Counted from the first letter of the stretch, positions 20,401 to 31,046 are shown. The stretch is DNA of 58,294 nucleotides from an uncultured Marinoscillum sp. (GCA_902605755.1 CACLDR010000004.1:1-58294), one strand, 5' to 3'. A program made the numbers and translations. The notes: generated from the sequence alone by a model not told the origin.

Positions 20401-21737
20401 GTGAACTTAGAGTAACGGACGCTAAAAAATCAAAAATATTGATGAGTAATCATGTTCCTTACGGAGCCATCCTCAAAGTGAAAAATGGTCAAAAAGTTAG
20501 TAAAGGAGATGAGCTTTGTTTTTGGGATCCCTACAATGCTGTGATCATGTCTGAACTTGATGGAAAGATTACTTTTGAGGCTATAATTGAAGGTGTTACT
20601 TTCAAAGAAGAGTCAGATGAGCAGACCGGCCACAGAGAAAAAGTGATCATTGATACCAAGGATAAAGCCAAAAATCCAGCCATCATAATTCATTCGGAAA
20701 AGACCGAGAAAGGATACAATATTCCGGTAGGGGCCCACTTGTCAGTAAATGAAGGTGCTACCATAAAGGCGGGCCAGGTTTTGGCAAAAATACCCCGAAA
20801 CACGGGTAAGTCAAGAGATATAACTGGAGGTCTACCCCGAGTCACAGAACTTTTTGAAGCAAGGAATCCTTCGAATCCCGCCGTTGTTACAGAGATCGAT
20901 GGTGTAGTTACTTACGGAGGAATAAAGAGAGGTAATAGAGAGTTGTTTGTTGAATCAAAGGATGGTATTAAAAAGCGTTATTTAGTACCCCTATCAAAGC
21001 ACTTCTTAGTTCAAGATAATGACTTTATAAAGGCAGGAGAGGCTTTATCCGATGGATCTATAACTCCTGCTGACATATTATCTATTCAAGGACCTACCGC
21101 AGTTCAAGAGTATTTGGTAAATGAAATACAAGAGGTTTATCGGCTGCAGGGTGTCCAAATTAATGATAAACATATTGAGACGATAGTACGACAAATGATG
21201 CAGAAAGTAATCATTATTGATGCTGGCGACACTTCGTTTCTTACTAATCAATCCGTAGATAGGTTGAGTTTCATGGAAGAGAATGATCAAATACTTGATA
21301 AAAAAGTAGTTGTTGATCCAGGCGGTTCTGATACGATTAAGGCTGGACAAATAATCTCTAGCCGAGTTTTACGTGATGAAAATTCTAATTTACGAAGAAG
21401 AGATGTTAAAATCATCTCAGTTAGGAATGCTTCAGCTGCGGTTTCTAAGCCTATTCTTCAAGGAATAACGCAAGCATCATTAGGAACAAGAAGTTTTATT
21501 TCAGCAGCATCTTTTCAGGAGACGACAAAGGTCTTGAGCGAAGCAGCTATTAAAGGAAAGCGAGATGGTCTTGATGGATTAAAAGAAAATGTAATTGTAG
21601 GCCATCTTATTCCTGCGGGAACAGGAATTAAAAGATTCCATGAGAATTTTGTAGCAAATAAAGAAGAGTTTGACAAGATGGCACTGGCCAGGGAAGAATT
21701 TTCCAAACCAAAGGAAGTGTCTTTAACTGAAGTTTAG
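17427..21737 (+). CDS. rpoC: DNA-directed RNA polymerase subunit beta-prime
   Basis: The 1436-residue beta-prime subunit, carrying the active-site magnesium loop [13 protein letters not shown] near residues 471-483. The N-terminal zinc ribbon has C66, C68, C81 and C84; the second zinc site is [13 protein letters not shown] near residue 895. The bridge-helix region ([26 protein letters not shown]) and trigger-loop region follow. The length is close to that of other Bacteroidota. The stop abuts the start of the next gene without a gap. Confidence 0.98.
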   Translation: MAFRKNKKLTLDFSRVTISLASPESILEESNGEVTQPETINYRTYKPEMGGLFCERIFGPVKDWECHCGKYKRIRYKGIICDRCGVEVTEKKVRRERMGHIELVVPVAHIWYFRSLPNKIGYLLGMPSKKLDTIIYYERYVVIQPGVKEEEGINKLDFLTEDEYLDILDKLPRENQLLPDDDPQKFIAKMGAEALEMLLSRIELDDLSYQLRHQAATDTSQQRKAEALKRLKVVEAFREAKTRIENRPEWMIIKMVPVIPPELRPLVPLDGGRFATSDLNDLYRRVIIRNNRLKRLIDIKAPEVILRNEKRMLQEAVDSLFDNSRKVNAVRSDGNRALKSLSDMLKGKQGRFRQNLLGKRVDYSGRSVIVVGPELKMHECGLPKNMAAELFKPFVIRKLIERGIVKTVKSAKKIVDRKDPVVWDILENVLKGHPVLLNRAPTLHRLGIQAFQPKLIEGKAIQLHPLVCTAFNADFDGDQMAVHVPLGQEAILEASLLMLSSHNILNPANGAPIAVPSQDMVLGLYYVTKGRKSTPKEVVKGEGMTFYNSQEVIIALNEGVISKHAHIKVRTNVRIGDELEEKLLDTVAGRVLFNEFVPKEVGYIDELLTKKKLQNIISRIFKVVGMAATAVFLDDIKSLGFQMAYTGGLSMGLGDINIPEAKQQMVADAKKDVDNVWNNYLMGLITDNERYNQVIDIWTRTNTQLTSTLMKQLEEDDQGFNSIYMMMHSGARGSREQIRQLGGMRGLMAKPQKNLAGSVGGIIENPILSNFKEGLDVLEYFISTHGARKGLADTALKTADAGYLTRRLVDVAQDVVVNEPDCGTLRGLVVRSLKDNEDIVESLSERILGRVSVHDIYHPITDEKILESGEEITEEITEIIEAANIDEVEIRSVLTCEAKRGVCSKCYGRSLSAGRMAHLGEAVGVIAAQSIGEPGTQLTLRTFHVGGTASNIAVDATVISKFDGVVEFDELRTVDSSDDEGNSAQVVMGRSGELRVTDAKKSKILMSNHVPYGAILKVKNGQKVSKGDELCFWDPYNAVIMSELDGKITFEAIIEGVTFKEESDEQTGHREKVIIDTKDKAKNPAIIIHSEKTEKGYNIPVGAHLSVNEGATIKAGQVLAKIPRNTGKSRDITGGLPRVTELFEARNPSNPAVVTEIDGVVTYGGIKRGNRELFVESKDGIKKRYLVPLSKHFLVQDNDFIKAGEALSDGSITPADILSIQGPTAVQEYLVNEIQEVYRLQGVQINDKHIETIVRQMMQKVIIIDAGDTSFLTNQSVDRLSFMEENDQILDKKVVVDPGGSDTIKAGQIISSRVLRDENSNLRRRDVKIISVRNASAAVSKPILQGITQASLGTRSFISAASFQETTKVLSEAAIKGKRDGLDGLKENVIVGHLIPAGTGIKRFHENFVANKEEFDKMALAREEFSKPKEVSLTEV

Positions 21738-22055
21738 ATGGATAAGTCAGAGGAGGTTAATAGAAATCTTAATATCGAGCTATCAGAAGAGATAGCTGAA
21801 GGGGTTTATGTAAATTTGGCTATGATAGCACACTCAAGCAGCGAGTTTGTGATTGATTATATCCGTCTAATGCCTGGCGTACCGAAGGCAAAGGTAAAGG
21901 CACGTATTGTTATCACACCAGAACATGCGAAGAGACTTTTGAATGCGTTGGAAGAAAACATTCAAAAGTATGAAAAGACTTTTGGAGAAATAAAAAAGAA
22001 TGAGCAATCTCCTAAGTTTCCAATAAATTTTGGAGGTACAGTAGGCGAAGCATAA
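21738..22055 (+). CDS. DUF3467 domain protein
   Basis: A 105-residue soluble protein matching the DUF3467 family (DKSEEVNRNLNIELSEEIAEGVYVN, SSSEFVIDYIRLMPG, KARIVITPEHAKRLLNALEENI). The function is unknown. Its ATG follows the rpoC stop directly, and a small gene of this kind after rpoC is a recurring arrangement in Bacteroidota as far as I recall. The context suggests a part in transcription, but nothing in the sequence proves it. No signal peptide or membrane segment is seen. Confidence 0.85.
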   Translation: MDKSEEVNRNLNIELSEEIAEGVYVNLAMIAHSSSEFVIDYIRLMPGVPKAKVKARIVITPEHAKRLLNALEENIQKYEKTFGEIKKNEQSPKFPINFGGTVGEA

Positions 22056-22098
22056 TGATTTAATTGTGAATGGTATCAAGATATTGAATGTTTTTCTC

Positions 22099-22106
22099 TA
22101 TCTTTG
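22099..22106 (+). promoter_or_regulatory. Probable -7 element of the str operon promoter
   Basis: TATCTTTG fits TAnnTTTG exactly and lies 36 bases before the rpsL start. At the matching -33 position the sequence is TCAA, so the upstream half is not conserved. The 86-base gap between the DUF3467 gene and rpsL is one of the larger ones in the cluster, which favours a promoter. Confidence 0.5.
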
Positions 22107-22141
22107 CGTTCCAAAATTACGATTTAAGAATACAATAGAAA

Positions 22142-22522
22142 ATGCCAACTATACAACAGTTAGTGAGGAAAGGAAGAAAAAAATTAACTTCTAAATCCAA
22201 GTCTCCCGCATTAGACTCATGTCCTCAACGAAGAGGAGTATGTACACGTGTTTACACCACTACACCCAAGAAGCCGAACTCGGCTATGAGGAAAGTGGCT
22301 AGAGTTCGTTTGACCAATGGCAGAGAAGTCAACGCCTACATTGGAGGTGAAGGCCACAATTTGCAAGAACACTCTATTGTCCTTATTCGTGGTGGAAGGG
22401 TTAAGGATCTTCCAGGTGTTCGTTACCACATTGTCCGAGGTGCATTGGATACGGCTGGAGTAAGCGAAAGGTTGCAAAGAAGGTCAAAATATGGTGCTAA
22501 AAGGCCTAAAGCAAAAAAATAA
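22142..22522 (+). CDS. rpsL: 30S ribosomal protein S12
   Basis: The 126-residue decoding-centre protein. It carries [18 protein letters not shown] (Lys43, the streptomycin-sensitive residue) and [14 protein letters not shown] with the second lysine, so both classical resistance sites are wild type. First gene of the str group rpsL-rpsG-fusA-rpsJ. Confidence 0.98.
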   Translation: MPTIQQLVRKGRKKLTSKSKSPALDSCPQRRGVCTRVYTTTPKKPNSAMRKVARVRLTNGREVNAYIGGEGHNLQEHSIVLIRGGRVKDLPGVRYHIVRGALDTAGVSERLQRRSKYGAKRPKAKK

Positions 22523-22531
22523 GGATGAAAA

Positions 22532-22999
22532 ATGAGAAAGTCTAAGCCAAAGAAGCGATACATTCTACCCGATCCATTGTACGGAGATACCTTGATTACA
22601 AAATTTGTGAACTACCTCATGGTTGATGGTAAAAAAAGCCTTTCTTATAACATCTTTTATGATGCGATAAAAATAGTAGAAGAAAAAACAAATGAAGACG
22701 GAATAGAGACTTGGAAGTCGGCTTTGAAGACGGTTATGCCCTCTGTCGAAGTAAAGAGTAGAAGAGTTGGGGGGGCTACCTTTCAAGTGCCCATAGAGGT
22801 AAGACCTGAAAGAAAGACTTCATTGGGAATTAAATGGATGATTAAATACGCAAGGTTGAGAGGTGAAAAAACAATGAAACAACGCCTTGCGGCTGAAATA
22901 ATAGCTGCTTCTAAAGGCGAAGGCGCATCAGTCAAGAAGAAAGATGATACCCATAGGATGGCCGAAGCCAACAAGGCTTTTTCTCATTTTAGATTTTAA
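22532..22999 (+). CDS. rpsG: 30S ribosomal protein S7
   Basis: Primary assembly protein of the 30S head. The 155-residue sequence holds [22 protein letters not shown] near the start, [19 protein letters not shown] near residues 72-90 and the tail [18 protein letters not shown]. It lies 9 bases after rpsL. In enteric bacteria S7 represses this operon; no regulatory structure is evident in so short a spacer. Confidence 0.97.
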   Translation: MRKSKPKKRYILPDPLYGDTLITKFVNYLMVDGKKSLSYNIFYDAIKIVEEKTNEDGIETWKSALKTVMPSVEVKSRRVGGATFQVPIEVRPERKTSLGIKWMIKYARLRGEKTMKQRLAAEIIAASKGEGASVKKKDDTHRMAEANKAFSHFRF

Positions 23000-23011
23000 A
23001 TTGCGTTCGAA

Positions 23012-25111
23012 ATGGCCAAAAGAAATTTGAAGTTCACGCGTAATATTGGCATAGCTGCCCATATTGATGCAGGTAAAACTACTACCACAGAACGTATCTT
23101 ATATTATACAGGTGCAAGTCACAAAATCGGAGAGGTTCACGATGGGGCTGCCACAATGGACTGGATGGAGCAGGAGCAGGAGCGTGGTATTACGATTACC
23201 TCTGCAGCTACTACGGTTTTTTGGAATTATAAAAAAGAAAACTATCATATAAACATTATTGATACACCTGGTCATGTGGATTTTACTGTTGAAGTAAATC
23301 GATCACTACGTGTGTTAGATGGCTTAGTGTTTCTGTTTAGTGCGGTGGATGGTGTCGAACCACAATCAGAAACTAATTGGCGTTTAGCTGATAATTATAA
23401 AGTTGCTCGAATTGGTTTTGTAAACAAAATGGATCGTGCGGGGTCAGATTTTCTCAATGTTTGTAAGCAGGTCAAAGAAATGTTGGGAACTAAAGCAGTC
23501 CCCTTACAATTGCCTATTGGCTCTGAAGATAACTTTAGAGGTGTAGTTGACTTGGTTGAAAATAAGGCCATGGTTTGGAATGAACAGGACCAAGGTATGA
23601 CTTTTGTGGAGATTCCCATACCTGAAGACATGATTGGAGAAGTTGCTGAGTATCGCGAAAAGTTGGTTGAGTCAGTGGCTGAGTATGATGACGGATTAAT
23701 GGAAAAATATTTCGAAGATCCTGATTCCATATCCAAAGATGAAATTATCGCTGCATTGAGAGCCGCTACAATTGATTTAGCTTTTGTACCTATGCTTTGT
23801 GGATCGGCGTTTAAGAATAAAGGAGTCCAGATTATGCTAGATTATGTAATGGAGTTATTGCCGTCTCCACTGGACAAAGATGAGATTAAAGGAATTAATC
23901 CTGATACAGAGGAGGAAGTAAAGCGATTGCCTGCAGTGGAAGATCCTTTTACAGCATTAGCTTTCAAAATTGCAACTGATCCTTTTGTTGGTAGACTTTG
24001 TTTCATTAGATCTTACTCAGGTTCATTAGACTCTGGTTCATATGTGTTCAACACAAGAACAGGTAAGAAAGAAAGAATCTCAAGAATCTTTCAAATGCAT
24101 GCCAATAAGCAAAACCAAATTGATACTTTGCATTGTGGAGATATTGGCGCGGTTGTCGGATTTAAGGATATCAAAACAGGTGACACTTTGTGTGATGAGA
24201 AAAATAAAATAGTTCTAGAGACTATGAATTTTCCTGACCCCGTAATTGGTTATGCAATTGAGCCAAAGGCCCAAGTAGATGTTGATAAACTCGGCATGAG
24301 TATTGCCAAACTGGTTGAAGAAGACCCTACTTTAGTGGTTGAGACCGATCATGAGACTGGTCAAACAATATTAAAGGGCATGGGCGAGCTCCATCTGGAT
24401 ATTATTATAGACAGGTTGCGGCGTGAGTTTAAAGTTGAAATTAATCAAGGAGCTCCACAAGTTGCCTACAAGGAGGCCATTAGAACCAAAATAGAACACA
24501 AAGAAGTATACAAAAAACAATCTGGTGGCCGAGGTAAATTTGCTGACATCGTATTTGATCTAAGTCCTGTGGATGAAGACTTTGAAGGGCCTGGTTTGCA
24601 ATTTGTCAATGACATAAAGGGAGGAATTATACCAAAAGAATTCATACCCGCTATCGAAAAAGGATTTAAGCAAGCTATGATTAATGGCCCTTTAGCTGGG
24701 TATCCTTTGGATAGCATGAAGGTGAGACTTTATCATGGGTCTTTTCACGATGTTGATTCAGATTCACTTTCATTTGAATTGGCAGCCAGGTTGGGGTTTA
24801 AGGAGGCATCTAAGAAAGCAAGTCCAGCGCTGCTAGAACCTGTGATGGCTGTCGAAGTAATCACTCCTGATGAATATACAGGGCCAGTTACAGGTGATTT
24901 GAATAAAAGACGGGGTATTATGAAAGGTATGGATACTCGAGGAGTTTCACAGGTTATAAAAGCGGACGTTCCCCTTGCTGCTCTATTTGGATATGTGACA
25001 GATTTAAGGACAATCACATCAGGAAGAGCAACTGCGAACCTTACATTTTCTCACTATGATAGTGTGCCTGAAAGTATAGCTGAGGGGGTAATTGCAGAGG
25101 TTAATGGTTAA
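23012..25111 (+). CDS. fusA: Elongation factor G
   Basis: The 699-residue translocation GTPase, also the partner of RRF in recycling. G domain motifs: [10 protein letters not shown] at 16-24, DTPGHVDF and NKMD near 142; domain II ([15 protein letters not shown]), domain IV with GGRGKFADI and the tip, and the domain V ending. All expected parts are present with typical length. It starts 12 bases after rpsG. Bacteroidota may carry more than one EF-G; this one in the str context is the canonical copy. Confidence 0.98.
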   Translation: MAKRNLKFTRNIGIAAHIDAGKTTTTERILYYTGASHKIGEVHDGAATMDWMEQEQERGITITSAATTVFWNYKKENYHINIIDTPGHVDFTVEVNRSLRVLDGLVFLFSAVDGVEPQSETNWRLADNYKVARIGFVNKMDRAGSDFLNVCKQVKEMLGTKAVPLQLPIGSEDNFRGVVDLVENKAMVWNEQDQGMTFVEIPIPEDMIGEVAEYREKLVESVAEYDDGLMEKYFEDPDSISKDEIIAALRAATIDLAFVPMLCGSAFKNKGVQIMLDYVMELLPSPLDKDEIKGINPDTEEEVKRLPAVEDPFTALAFKIATDPFVGRLCFIRSYSGSLDSGSYVFNTRTGKKERISRIFQMHANKQNQIDTLHCGDIGAVVGFKDIKTGDTLCDEKNKIVLETMNFPDPVIGYAIEPKAQVDVDKLGMSIAKLVEEDPTLVVETDHETGQTILKGMGELHLDIIIDRLRREFKVEINQGAPQVAYKEAIRTKIEHKEVYKKQSGGRGKFADIVFDLSPVDEDFEGPGLQFVNDIKGGIIPKEFIPAIEKGFKQAMINGPLAGYPLDSMKVRLYHGSFHDVDSDSLSFELAARLGFKEASKKASPALLEPVMAVEVITPDEYTGPVTGDLNKRRGIMKGMDTRGVSQVIKADVPLAALFGYVTDLRTITSGRATANLTFSHYDSVPESIAEGVIAEVNG

Positions 25112-25129
25112 TAGTTGTCGCAAAAGATT

Positions 25130-25435
25130 ATGAATCAAAAAATCAGAATAAAACTAAGATCGTACGATCATAACTTGGTAGATAAATCATCCGAGAAAAT
25201 AGTAAGAGCTGTTAAGACTACGGGAGCCGTTGTTAGTGGCCCAATACCTTTACCTACTGTAAAAGAAAAGTTTACGGTACTTAGATCACCCCATGTTAAC
25301 AAAAAATCGAGAGAACAGTTTCAGTTATGTACTTACAAGCGACTGGTAGATATTTATTCCAATAGTGCTAAAACTGTAGATGCATTGATGAAACTAGAAT
25401 TACCTAGTGGTGTAGACGTCGAAATTAAGGTCTGA
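25130..25435 (+). CDS. rpsJ: 30S ribosomal protein S10
   Basis: Protein of the 30S head and also the NusE partner in antitermination complexes. From the ATG at 25130 it has 101 residues and begins [19 protein letters not shown]; the signature [23 protein letters not shown]-type segment is present (about 42-60). An upstream TTG at 25115 would add 5 residues and is rejected. The gene lies 18 bases after fusA and is followed by a strong terminator, so it belongs to the str transcription unit rather than leading the S10 operon. Confidence 0.97.
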   Translation: MNQKIRIKLRSYDHNLVDKSSEKIVRAVKTTGAVVSGPIPLPTVKEKFTVLRSPHVNKKSREQFQLCTYKRLVDIYSNSAKTVDALMKLELPSGVDVEIKV

Positions 25436-25450
25436 TTTATTTCAAAATCA

Positions 25451-25488
25451 CAAAGAGCTATCACATTTTTGAGTTGGCTCTTTTTTTG
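25451..25488 (+). terminator. Intrinsic terminator after rpsJ
   Basis: AAAGAGC (25452-25458) pairs with GCTCTTT (25477-25483) and runs into a T stretch of at least 7. The loop is long (18 bases). It closes the rpsL-rpsG-fusA-rpsJ unit just before the next promoter. Confidence 0.65.
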
Positions 25489-25508
25489 TCTTTTAATATC
25501 AGCCAATC

Positions 25509-25539
25509 ATTGTTTCATAATACATAATTGTTATCTTTG
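25509..25539 (+). promoter_or_regulatory. Promoter of the S10 operon (rplC onwards)
   Basis: ATTG at 25509-25512 and TATCTTTG at 25532-25539 are 19 bases apart, matching the Bacteroidota promoter form with a single change in the first element. The leader to the rplC start is about 45 bases. Together with the terminator just upstream it shows that rplC begins a new transcription unit. Confidence 0.75.
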
Positions 25540-25590
25540 CACTCCTTTTAGAGAAAAGAAATATATTAAAACCATTTATAAATTCAAATA

Positions 25591-26223
25591 ATGCCTGGAT
25601 TAATAGGTAAAAAGGTAGGAATGACCAATATGTACGATCAGACAGGCAAAAGTATTGCTTGCACCTTGGTTGAAGCTGGCCCTTGTATTGTTACGCAAGT
25701 GAAAAACGAGGATTCCGATGGATACCGTGCGGTCCAACTTGCTTATGATGATAAAAAAGAAAAGAATACATCAAAAGCCGAAAAGGGACATTATGCCAAA
25801 GCCGGATCAATACCTAAGAAATACCAAGTTGAATTTAGAGATTTTAGAAGCGAGTTTGATCAAAAAATTGCTATAGGAAAAGAAATTAATATCACTGATG
25901 TTTTTAAAGAAAACGATTTTGTAGACGTCGTTGGGACTACCAAGGGTAAAGGCTTCCAAGGAGTTGTTAAGAGATATAATTTTGCTGGCGTAGGCCAAGC
26001 AACACATGGACAGCATAACAGATTAAGAGCCCCAGGTTCTATCGGAGCAGCCTCGTTTCCCTCGCGCGTCTTTAAGGGAATGAAAATGGCAGGTCGAATG
26101 GGTGGTGACCGTAAGAAAATCCTTAATCTAAGAGTGATGAAAATTTATCCAGAGAGAAACCTTGTTTTAATAAGTGGCTCAATTCCTGGAGCGAAAAGCT
26201 CTTATGTGATTTTAGAGAAATAA
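25591..26223 (+). CDS. rplC: 50S ribosomal protein L3
   Basis: Early assembly protein whose long loop reaches the peptidyl transferase centre. The 210-residue protein begins [20 protein letters not shown] and shows the loop [13 protein letters not shown], then [20 protein letters not shown] and [11 protein letters not shown]. First gene of the S10 unit; it ends 3 bases before rplD. Confidence 0.97.
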   Translation: MPGLIGKKVGMTNMYDQTGKSIACTLVEAGPCIVTQVKNEDSDGYRAVQLAYDDKKEKNTSKAEKGHYAKAGSIPKKYQVEFRDFRSEFDQKIAIGKEINITDVFKENDFVDVVGTTKGKGFQGVVKRYNFAGVGQATHGQHNRLRAPGSIGAASFPSRVFKGMKMAGRMGGDRKKILNLRVMKIYPERNLVLISGSIPGAKSSYVILEK

Positions 26224-26226
26224 TCA

Positions 26227-26853
26227 ATGAAAATAGGTGTTATAGATAACAAGGGTGAAAATACGGGTCGAAAAGTTGACCTCTCAAATGGTATTTATAA
26301 GGTCGAGCCTAATGACCATGCGGTTTACTTGGAAGTTAAGCAGTATTTGACCAATCAACGTCAAGGGACCCACAAAACCAAGGGAAAATCTGAAGTAACA
26401 GGTTCTACGAAAAAGATAAAAAAGCAAAAAGGCACTGGTACAGCGCGCGCAGGTAGCATAAAGTCAGGTATATTTAGAGGGGGCGGTTCCATCTTCGGCC
26501 CAGTTCAAAGAGAATATGGCTTCGATTTGAACAAAAAAGTGAAAAGGTTAGCTAAGAGATCTGCTTTATCAGCAAAAGCCGCAGAAAAGAGGATCCGAGT
26601 CATGGAGGACCAAATTATCGAAAAACCCAAGACTAAAGTCTTTACATCAATTCTTAAAAGCCTTAAAATGGAGATCGACAAGGCGTTGTTTATAACAGGA
26701 AATGTAAATGATAATGCAGTGGCATCTGCCAGGAATATTCCCAATGCAAAAGTAATAAGTGCCAATGAGTTGTCTACTTATGAGTTGGTAAATGCAGACT
26801 ACATTGTATTGTTTGAGAGTGCTATTGACGTCATTGAAAATAGATTAAACTAA
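26227..26853 (+). CDS. rplD: 50S ribosomal protein L4
   Basis: Lines the exit tunnel with an extended loop. The 208-residue sequence contains the loop motif KGTGTARAGSIKSGIFRGGG near residues 70-90 and FGPVQREYGFDLNKKVKRLA. In enteric bacteria L4 represses this operon through a leader ahead of rpsJ; here the leader ahead of rplC is short, so that mechanism cannot be assumed. The stop shares one base with the rplW start. Confidence 0.96.
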   Translation: MKIGVIDNKGENTGRKVDLSNGIYKVEPNDHAVYLEVKQYLTNQRQGTHKTKGKSEVTGSTKKIKKQKGTGTARAGSIKSGIFRGGGSIFGPVQREYGFDLNKKVKRLAKRSALSAKAAEKRIRVMEDQIIEKPKTKVFTSILKSLKMEIDKALFITGNVNDNAVASARNIPNAKVISANELSTYELVNADYIVLFESAIDVIENRLN

Positions 26854-27140
26854 TGAGTATACTTATTAAACCCCTTGTAACGGAAAAGTTTTCTGCTATG
26901 AATGAGCATGGAAAGTATGGCTTTGTGGTAGAGAAAAAAGCTAATAAGGTACAGATTAGGCAAGAAGTTGAAAGGAAATATGGTGTTACAGTAGAATTTG
27001 TAAATACAATGATACAACCCGGGAAATCTAAGGTTAGATCCACTAAAGCCGGCATTATAAAGGGGAAGTCTAAAACTTATAAAAAGGCCGTTGTCAAGCT
27101 TGCTGACGGAGATATTATTGATTTTTACAGTGGAATTTAA
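26853..27140 (+). CDS. rplW: 50S ribosomal protein L23
   Basis: Sits at the tunnel exit and docks trigger factor and SRP. The 95-residue protein has LIKPLVTEKFSAMNEHGKYGFVV at the start and KANKVQIRQEVERKYGVTV, typical of L23. Overlaps rplD by one base (TAATG). Confidence 0.96.
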   Translation: MSILIKPLVTEKFSAMNEHGKYGFVVEKKANKVQIRQEVERKYGVTVEFVNTMIQPGKSKVRSTKAGIIKGKSKTYKKAVVKLADGDIIDFYSGI

Positions 27141-27150
27141 TTACTGAGGA

Positions 27151-27972
27151 ATGGCAATAAAAAAACTCAAACCAACAACTCCAGGACAAAGATTTAGGAT
27201 AGCACCTGTTTTCGACAAGATAACGGTCGATAGACCTGAAAAATCATTAATTTCAGTCGTCAAAAGGTCTGGGGGAAGAAATAATACTGGAAAGATGACT
27301 GTCAGAAATGTAGGTGGGGGTCACAAGAAGAGATTAAGAGATGTTGACTTTAAACGAGATAAATTCGACATACCAGCGACAGTTAAATCAATCGAATATG
27401 ATCCCAATAGAACAGCCCGGATTGCATTACTATTTTATGCGGATGGTGAAAAAAGGTACATAGTTTCGCCAAATGGACTTGAAGTGGGTACAGTGCTGTT
27501 GAGTGGTCCTAGAGTAGCTCCAGAGGTTGGAAATGCTTTACCGCTATCGGAAATACCACTAGGTACAATTATCCATAATATCGAGTTGAAGCCAGGTAAA
27601 GGAGGAGTAATGGCAAGAAGCGCAGGATCTTATGCACAGTTAGTTGCCAGGGAGGGAAAGTATGTGACTTTGAAATTACCTTCAGGCGAAATGAGGCTTG
27701 TATTGTCTACTTGCTTCGCAACCATCGGAACTGTATCTAATAATGATCACATGAATGTGAGATTAGGCAAAGCTGGAAGAAACAGATGGTTAGGAAGAAG
27801 ACCTAGAGTAAGAGGTGTGGCTATGAATCCTGTAGATCATCCCATGGGGGGTGGAGAAGGGAAATCCTCCGGTGGGCATCCTCGTTCAAGAAATGGTATT
27901 TATGCCAAAGGGCAGAAAACTAGAAAGCCAAATAAATATTCAGACAAAATGATTATAACTAAAAGGAAATAA
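27151..27972 (+). CDS. rplB: 50S ribosomal protein L2
   Basis: Needed for subunit association and peptidyl transfer. The 273-residue protein has the N-terminal KPTTPGQRF start, the RNA-binding [19 protein letters not shown] region and the C-terminal [20 protein letters not shown] segment with the conserved histidine. The stop overlaps the rpsS start by one base. Confidence 0.98.
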   Translation: MAIKKLKPTTPGQRFRIAPVFDKITVDRPEKSLISVVKRSGGRNNTGKMTVRNVGGGHKKRLRDVDFKRDKFDIPATVKSIEYDPNRTARIALLFYADGEKRYIVSPNGLEVGTVLLSGPRVAPEVGNALPLSEIPLGTIIHNIELKPGKGGVMARSAGSYAQLVAREGKYVTLKLPSGEMRLVLSTCFATIGTVSNNDHMNVRLGKAGRNRWLGRRPRVRGVAMNPVDHPMGGGEGKSSGGHPRSRNGIYAKGQKTRKPNKYSDKMIITKRK

Positions 27973-28247
27973 TGTCTAGATCTCTAAAAAAAGGTCCTTA
28001 TGTTGACTTTCGTCTTGAAAAAAAGGTAAGTGCCCTTAATGATTCTGGAAAGAAAAATGTGATTAAAACTTGGTCAAGGAGATCAATGATTTCACCAGAT
28101 TTTGTAGGCCACACATTTGCCGTGCACAACGGCAATAAATTCATTCCTATTTTGGTAACAGAAAATATGGTAGGGCACAAATTGGGAGAATTTTCCCCTA
28201 CGAGAAATTTCAGAGGCCACATTGCTAAAAAAGATAAGAAAAGATAA
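27972..28247 (+). CDS. rpsS: 30S ribosomal protein S19
   Basis: 30S head protein that contacts the A-site tRNA region. The 91-residue sequence begins [19 protein letters not shown] and has the signature [16 protein letters not shown] near residues 72-87. Overlaps both neighbours by one base. Confidence 0.97.
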   Translation: MSRSLKKGPYVDFRLEKKVSALNDSGKKNVIKTWSRRSMISPDFVGHTFAVHNGNKFIPILVTENMVGHKLGEFSPTRNFRGHIAKKDKKR

Positions 28248-28726
28248 TGGAGGTTAAAGAAAATAAAAAAGTCAAAAAGTCTGTTAAAATCAGACTTGAA
28301 AAGGAAGCTCGGAAAGAAGCTAAAAAGTTGCTATCTGGAAAGCAAGGTGCCGTCGCAGCTTCTTTGAGAAACTTCCCTTCCGCTGCTCGAAAAATGAGGT
28401 TAGTAGTTGACATGATAAGAGGACAGAGGGTAAGCGTAGCTCTCAATATTTTAAAATTTGATGCTAAGTTCGCTTCAGGTATTTTAGAGAAAGTACTATT
28501 ATCTGCAATTGCTAATTGGCAATTAAAAAATGAAGAAGTCAATATTGAAGAGGCTGATTTGTATGTTAAAGAGATATATGTTGATAGTGCTCGGATGTTG
28601 AAAAGATTACGCACAGCCCCTCAAGGAAGGGCGCATAGAATAAGAAAGCGTTCCCATCATCTGGCTGTTACAGTGGATGATCGTAATGTAAATGGTGAGA
28701 ATAAGAATGAAATGCAAAAAGATTAA
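28247..28726 (+). CDS. rplV: 50S ribosomal protein L22 with N-terminal extension
   Basis: Tunnel-lining protein. The conserved core begins near residue 36 (VAASLRNFPSAARKMRLVVD) and ends with APQGRAHRIRKRSHHLAVTV. It is preceded by about 35 residues rich in Lys and Glu (KENKKVKKSVKIRLEKEARK), which ordinary L22 proteins lack, giving 159 residues instead of about 110-135. The start at 28247 overlaps the rpsS stop by one base, and this tight coupling argues that the extension is truly translated; an internal start is not obvious. Confidence 0.94.
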   Translation: MEVKENKKVKKSVKIRLEKEARKEAKKLLSGKQGAVAASLRNFPSAARKMRLVVDMIRGQRVSVALNILKFDAKFASGILEKVLLSAIANWQLKNEEVNIEEADLYVKEIYVDSARMLKRLRTAPQGRAHRIRKRSHHLAVTVDDRNVNGENKNEMQKD

Positions 28727-28729
28727 TCG

Positions 28730-29455
28730 ATGGGACAAAAGGTAAACCCAATAAGTTTAAGACTCGGGATCATCAAAGGATGGGATTCAAATTGGTATGG
28801 TGGAAAGTCATTTGCCGACAATATTGTTGAGGACCACAAAATCCGAAAGTATCTTTTGGCAAGAATCACAAAAGGTGGAATATCCAAAGTAGTTATAGAA
28901 AGGACTTTGAAAAGAATAACTTTGACTATACATACAGCTCGCCCAGGGGTTGTAATTGGCAAGGGTGGCTCTGAAGTTGACAAGTTAAAAGAAGAATTGA
29001 AAAAAATTACTGGTAAAGAACTTCAAATCAATATTTTTGAGATTAAGAGGCCAGAACTTGATGCGGTATTGGTAGGCGAATCTATAGCTCAACAACTTAA
29101 GGCAAGAATTTCTTACCGAAGAGCCATGAAGCAAGCGATAGCTTCTGCCATGCGTGTAGGGGCTTTGGGCATTAAGATTAAGTGCGCTGGCCGCTTGGGT
29201 GGTGCTGAAATGGCACGCACCGAACAGTATAAAGAAGGTGCTATACCTTTGCATACATTAAGGGCAGATATTGATTATGCGGTTTCAGAGGCCCAAACTG
29301 TTTATGGAAAGATTGGTATAAAGGTATGGATTTTTAAGGGGATGGTCTTTGGCAAAAGAGATCTTTCTCCAAATATTGGAGTTGCAAATAATTCCAGTGG
29401 TGGCAATGCTAGAGTCAGATCAAGGCCGGATGGACCAAGGAGAAAAAGAAGGTAA
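28730..29455 (+). CDS. rpsC: 30S ribosomal protein S3
   Basis: Part of the mRNA entry site. The 241-residue protein begins [14 protein letters not shown], holds a type II KH domain with [15 protein letters not shown] near residues 70-84, and the C-terminal domain with [17 protein letters not shown] and [11 protein letters not shown] basic tail follows ([11 protein letters not shown]). It lies 3 bases after rplV. Confidence 0.97.
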   Translation: MGQKVNPISLRLGIIKGWDSNWYGGKSFADNIVEDHKIRKYLLARITKGGISKVVIERTLKRITLTIHTARPGVVIGKGGSEVDKLKEELKKITGKELQINIFEIKRPELDAVLVGESIAQQLKARISYRRAMKQAIASAMRVGALGIKIKCAGRLGGAEMARTEQYKEGAIPLHTLRADIDYAVSEAQTVYGKIGIKVWIFKGMVFGKRDLSPNIGVANNSSGGNARVRSRPDGPRRKRR

Positions 29456-29473
29456 TTTTAAAGATGTTTAAAA

Positions 29474-29893
29474 ATGTTACAGCCTAAGCGAACAAAATTT
29501 AGAAAGAGACAGAAAGGAAGGGTTAAAGGGTTAGCGCAAAGGGGGCATCAATTAGCTTTCGGTACTTTTGGAATAAAGTCTCTGGAGCCAGGATGGTTGA
29601 CGAGTCGTCAGATTGAGGCAGCGCGTATTGCTATGACTCGATCTATGAGGAGAGAAGGTCAAGTATGGATTAGAGTTTTCCCAGACAAACCAGTGACCAA
29701 AAAGCCAGCTGAAGTAAGAATGGGAAAAGGTAAGGGAGCGCCTGAATACTGGGTGGCTTGTGTAAAGCCTGGTACTATTTTATTCGAAGCTGCGGGTGTA
29801 ACTCGGGACTTAGCAAAAGAGGCATTAAGTCTGGCTGCTCAAAAGTTGCCTGTTAGTTCAAGATTTATTGTAAAAAGGGATTATCGAGAATGA
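29474..29893 (+). CDS. rplP: 50S ribosomal protein L16
   Basis: Helps position the A-site tRNA. The 139-residue protein begins [16 protein letters not shown] and carries the signature [21 protein letters not shown]-type segment near residues 73-93, with GAPEYWVA following. Its stop overlaps the rpmC start (ATGA). Confidence 0.97.
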   Translation: MLQPKRTKFRKRQKGRVKGLAQRGHQLAFGTFGIKSLEPGWLTSRQIEAARIAMTRSMRREGQVWIRVFPDKPVTKKPAEVRMGKGKGAPEYWVACVKPGTILFEAAGVTRDLAKEALSLAAQKLPVSSRFIVKRDYRE

Positions 29894-30084
29894 AAAATTC
29901 TGAGTTAAGAAGTCTAAGTATAGATGAGTTGGCTAATAAACTCGTCATGGAAAAAGAGGCATATAACAAATTGACTTTTGCTCATGCCATTACGCCTATT
30001 GAAAATCCTATGAAGATTAGGGCAGCGCGTAAATTAATTGCAAGATTGGAAACTGAAGTTCGAGCTAAGCAGCTTGAAAAATAA
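29890..30084 (+). CDS. rpmC: 50S ribosomal protein L29
   Basis: A 64-residue two-helix protein near the tunnel exit. The sequence shows [21 protein letters not shown] and [19 protein letters not shown], the L29 signature. Overlaps rplP by 4 bases. Confidence 0.95.
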   Translation: MKNSELRSLSIDELANKLVMEKEAYNKLTFAHAITPIENPMKIRAARKLIARLETEVRAKQLEK

Positions 30085-30091
30085 GGGGTTT

Positions 30092-30346
30092 ATGGAAAGA
30101 AATCTTAGGAAGGAAAGAGTAGGCTTAGTAATAGGTGATAAGATGCAGAAAAGTATTACCGTAGCTGTGGTAAGAAAAGTGAAACATCCTATTTATGGGA
30201 AATTCGTTCAAAAGACTACTAAACTTACAGCTCATGATGAGCAAAATGATTGCAATGTTGGAGATACAGTTAAAATCATGGAGACACGTCCTCTAAGTAA
30301 AACCAAGAGATGGCGTCTAGTAGAAATCGTTAAAAGGGCTAAATAG
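30092..30346 (+). CDS. rpsQ: 30S ribosomal protein S17
   Basis: Early 30S assembly protein of the OB fold. From the ATG at 30092 it has 84 residues ([37 protein letters not shown], then the signature [18 protein letters not shown]). A longer frame starting inside rpmC is rejected because the extra residues read rpmC sequence out of frame. It starts 7 bases after rpmC and ends 1 base before rplN. Confidence 0.96.
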   Translation: MERNLRKERVGLVIGDKMQKSITVAVVRKVKHPIYGKFVQKTTKLTAHDEQNDCNVGDTVKIMETRPLSKTKRWRLVEIVKRAK

Positions 30347-30347
30347 T

Positions 30348-30716
30348 ATGGTGCAGCAAGAATCAAGGCTTAAGGTAGCAGATAACAGCGGAGCTAAAGA
30401 GGTTTTATGCATTCGTGTTTTAGGAGGTACTAAAAAGAGATATGCTAACATTGGTGATACGATTGTGGTTTCGATTAAATCGGCAATTTCATCTAGCTCT
30501 ATTAAGAAAGGAACGGTTTCTAGAGCCGTTGTTGTTCGTACCAAGAAGGAGATCAGGAGAAAGGATGGCTCTTATGTCCGATTTGAAGATAATGCAGCCG
30601 TATTACTCAATGAAAATAATGAACCTAGAGGGACTCGAATTTTTGGTCCTGTTGCACGAGAATTGAGGGAAAAGCAATTTATGAAAATTGTTTCATTGGC
30701 ACCAGAAGTACTTTAA
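30348..30716 (+). CDS. rplN: 50S ribosomal protein L14
   Basis: Interface protein of the 50S subunit. The 122-residue sequence begins [21 protein letters not shown] and has the signature [20 protein letters not shown] with the end [18 protein letters not shown]. Only one base separates it from rpsQ. First gene of the classical spc group, here within the same transcription unit. Confidence 0.97.
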   Translation: MVQQESRLKVADNSGAKEVLCIRVLGGTKKRYANIGDTIVVSIKSAISSSSIKKGTVSRAVVVRTKKEIRRKDGSYVRFEDNAAVLLNENNEPRGTRIFGPVARELREKQFMKIVSLAPEVL

Positions 30717-30718
30717 CC

Positions 30719-31045
30719 ATGTCTGATATAAAAAAAATATACATAAAGAAAGGCGATACTGTTAGAATTCTAACTGGCAATGATAAGGGTAAAACAGGTA
30801 AAGTACTTGAAATATTGACCAATAAGTACAGAGCAATTGTTGAGGGGATAAATATGGTTACCAAACATGTAAAGCCTTCAGCTGACAAGCCCGAGGGTGG
30901 ATTAATCAGCACTGAAGCTGGGCTTCACATCAGTAACTTAATGCTAGTCGAACCGGCATCAGGTAAGCCAACTAGAGTTGGAAGAAAATTAAATGCTGAT
31001 GGCAAGAATCAGCGTTATTCTAAGAAGTCAGGAGAATTTATTTGA
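30719..31045 (+). CDS. rplX: 50S ribosomal protein L24
   Basis: Starts 50S assembly and sits near the tunnel exit. The 108-residue protein has an N-terminal KOW motif ([20 protein letters not shown], about residues 10-29) and the following [13 protein letters not shown]. It lies 2 bases after rplN and 1 base before rplE. Confidence 0.96.
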   Translation: MSDIKKIYIKKGDTVRILTGNDKGKTGKVLEILTNKYRAIVEGINMVTKHVKPSADKPEGGLISTEAGLHISNLMLVEPASGKPTRVGRKLNADGKNQRYSKKSGEFI

Positions 31046-31046
31046 G

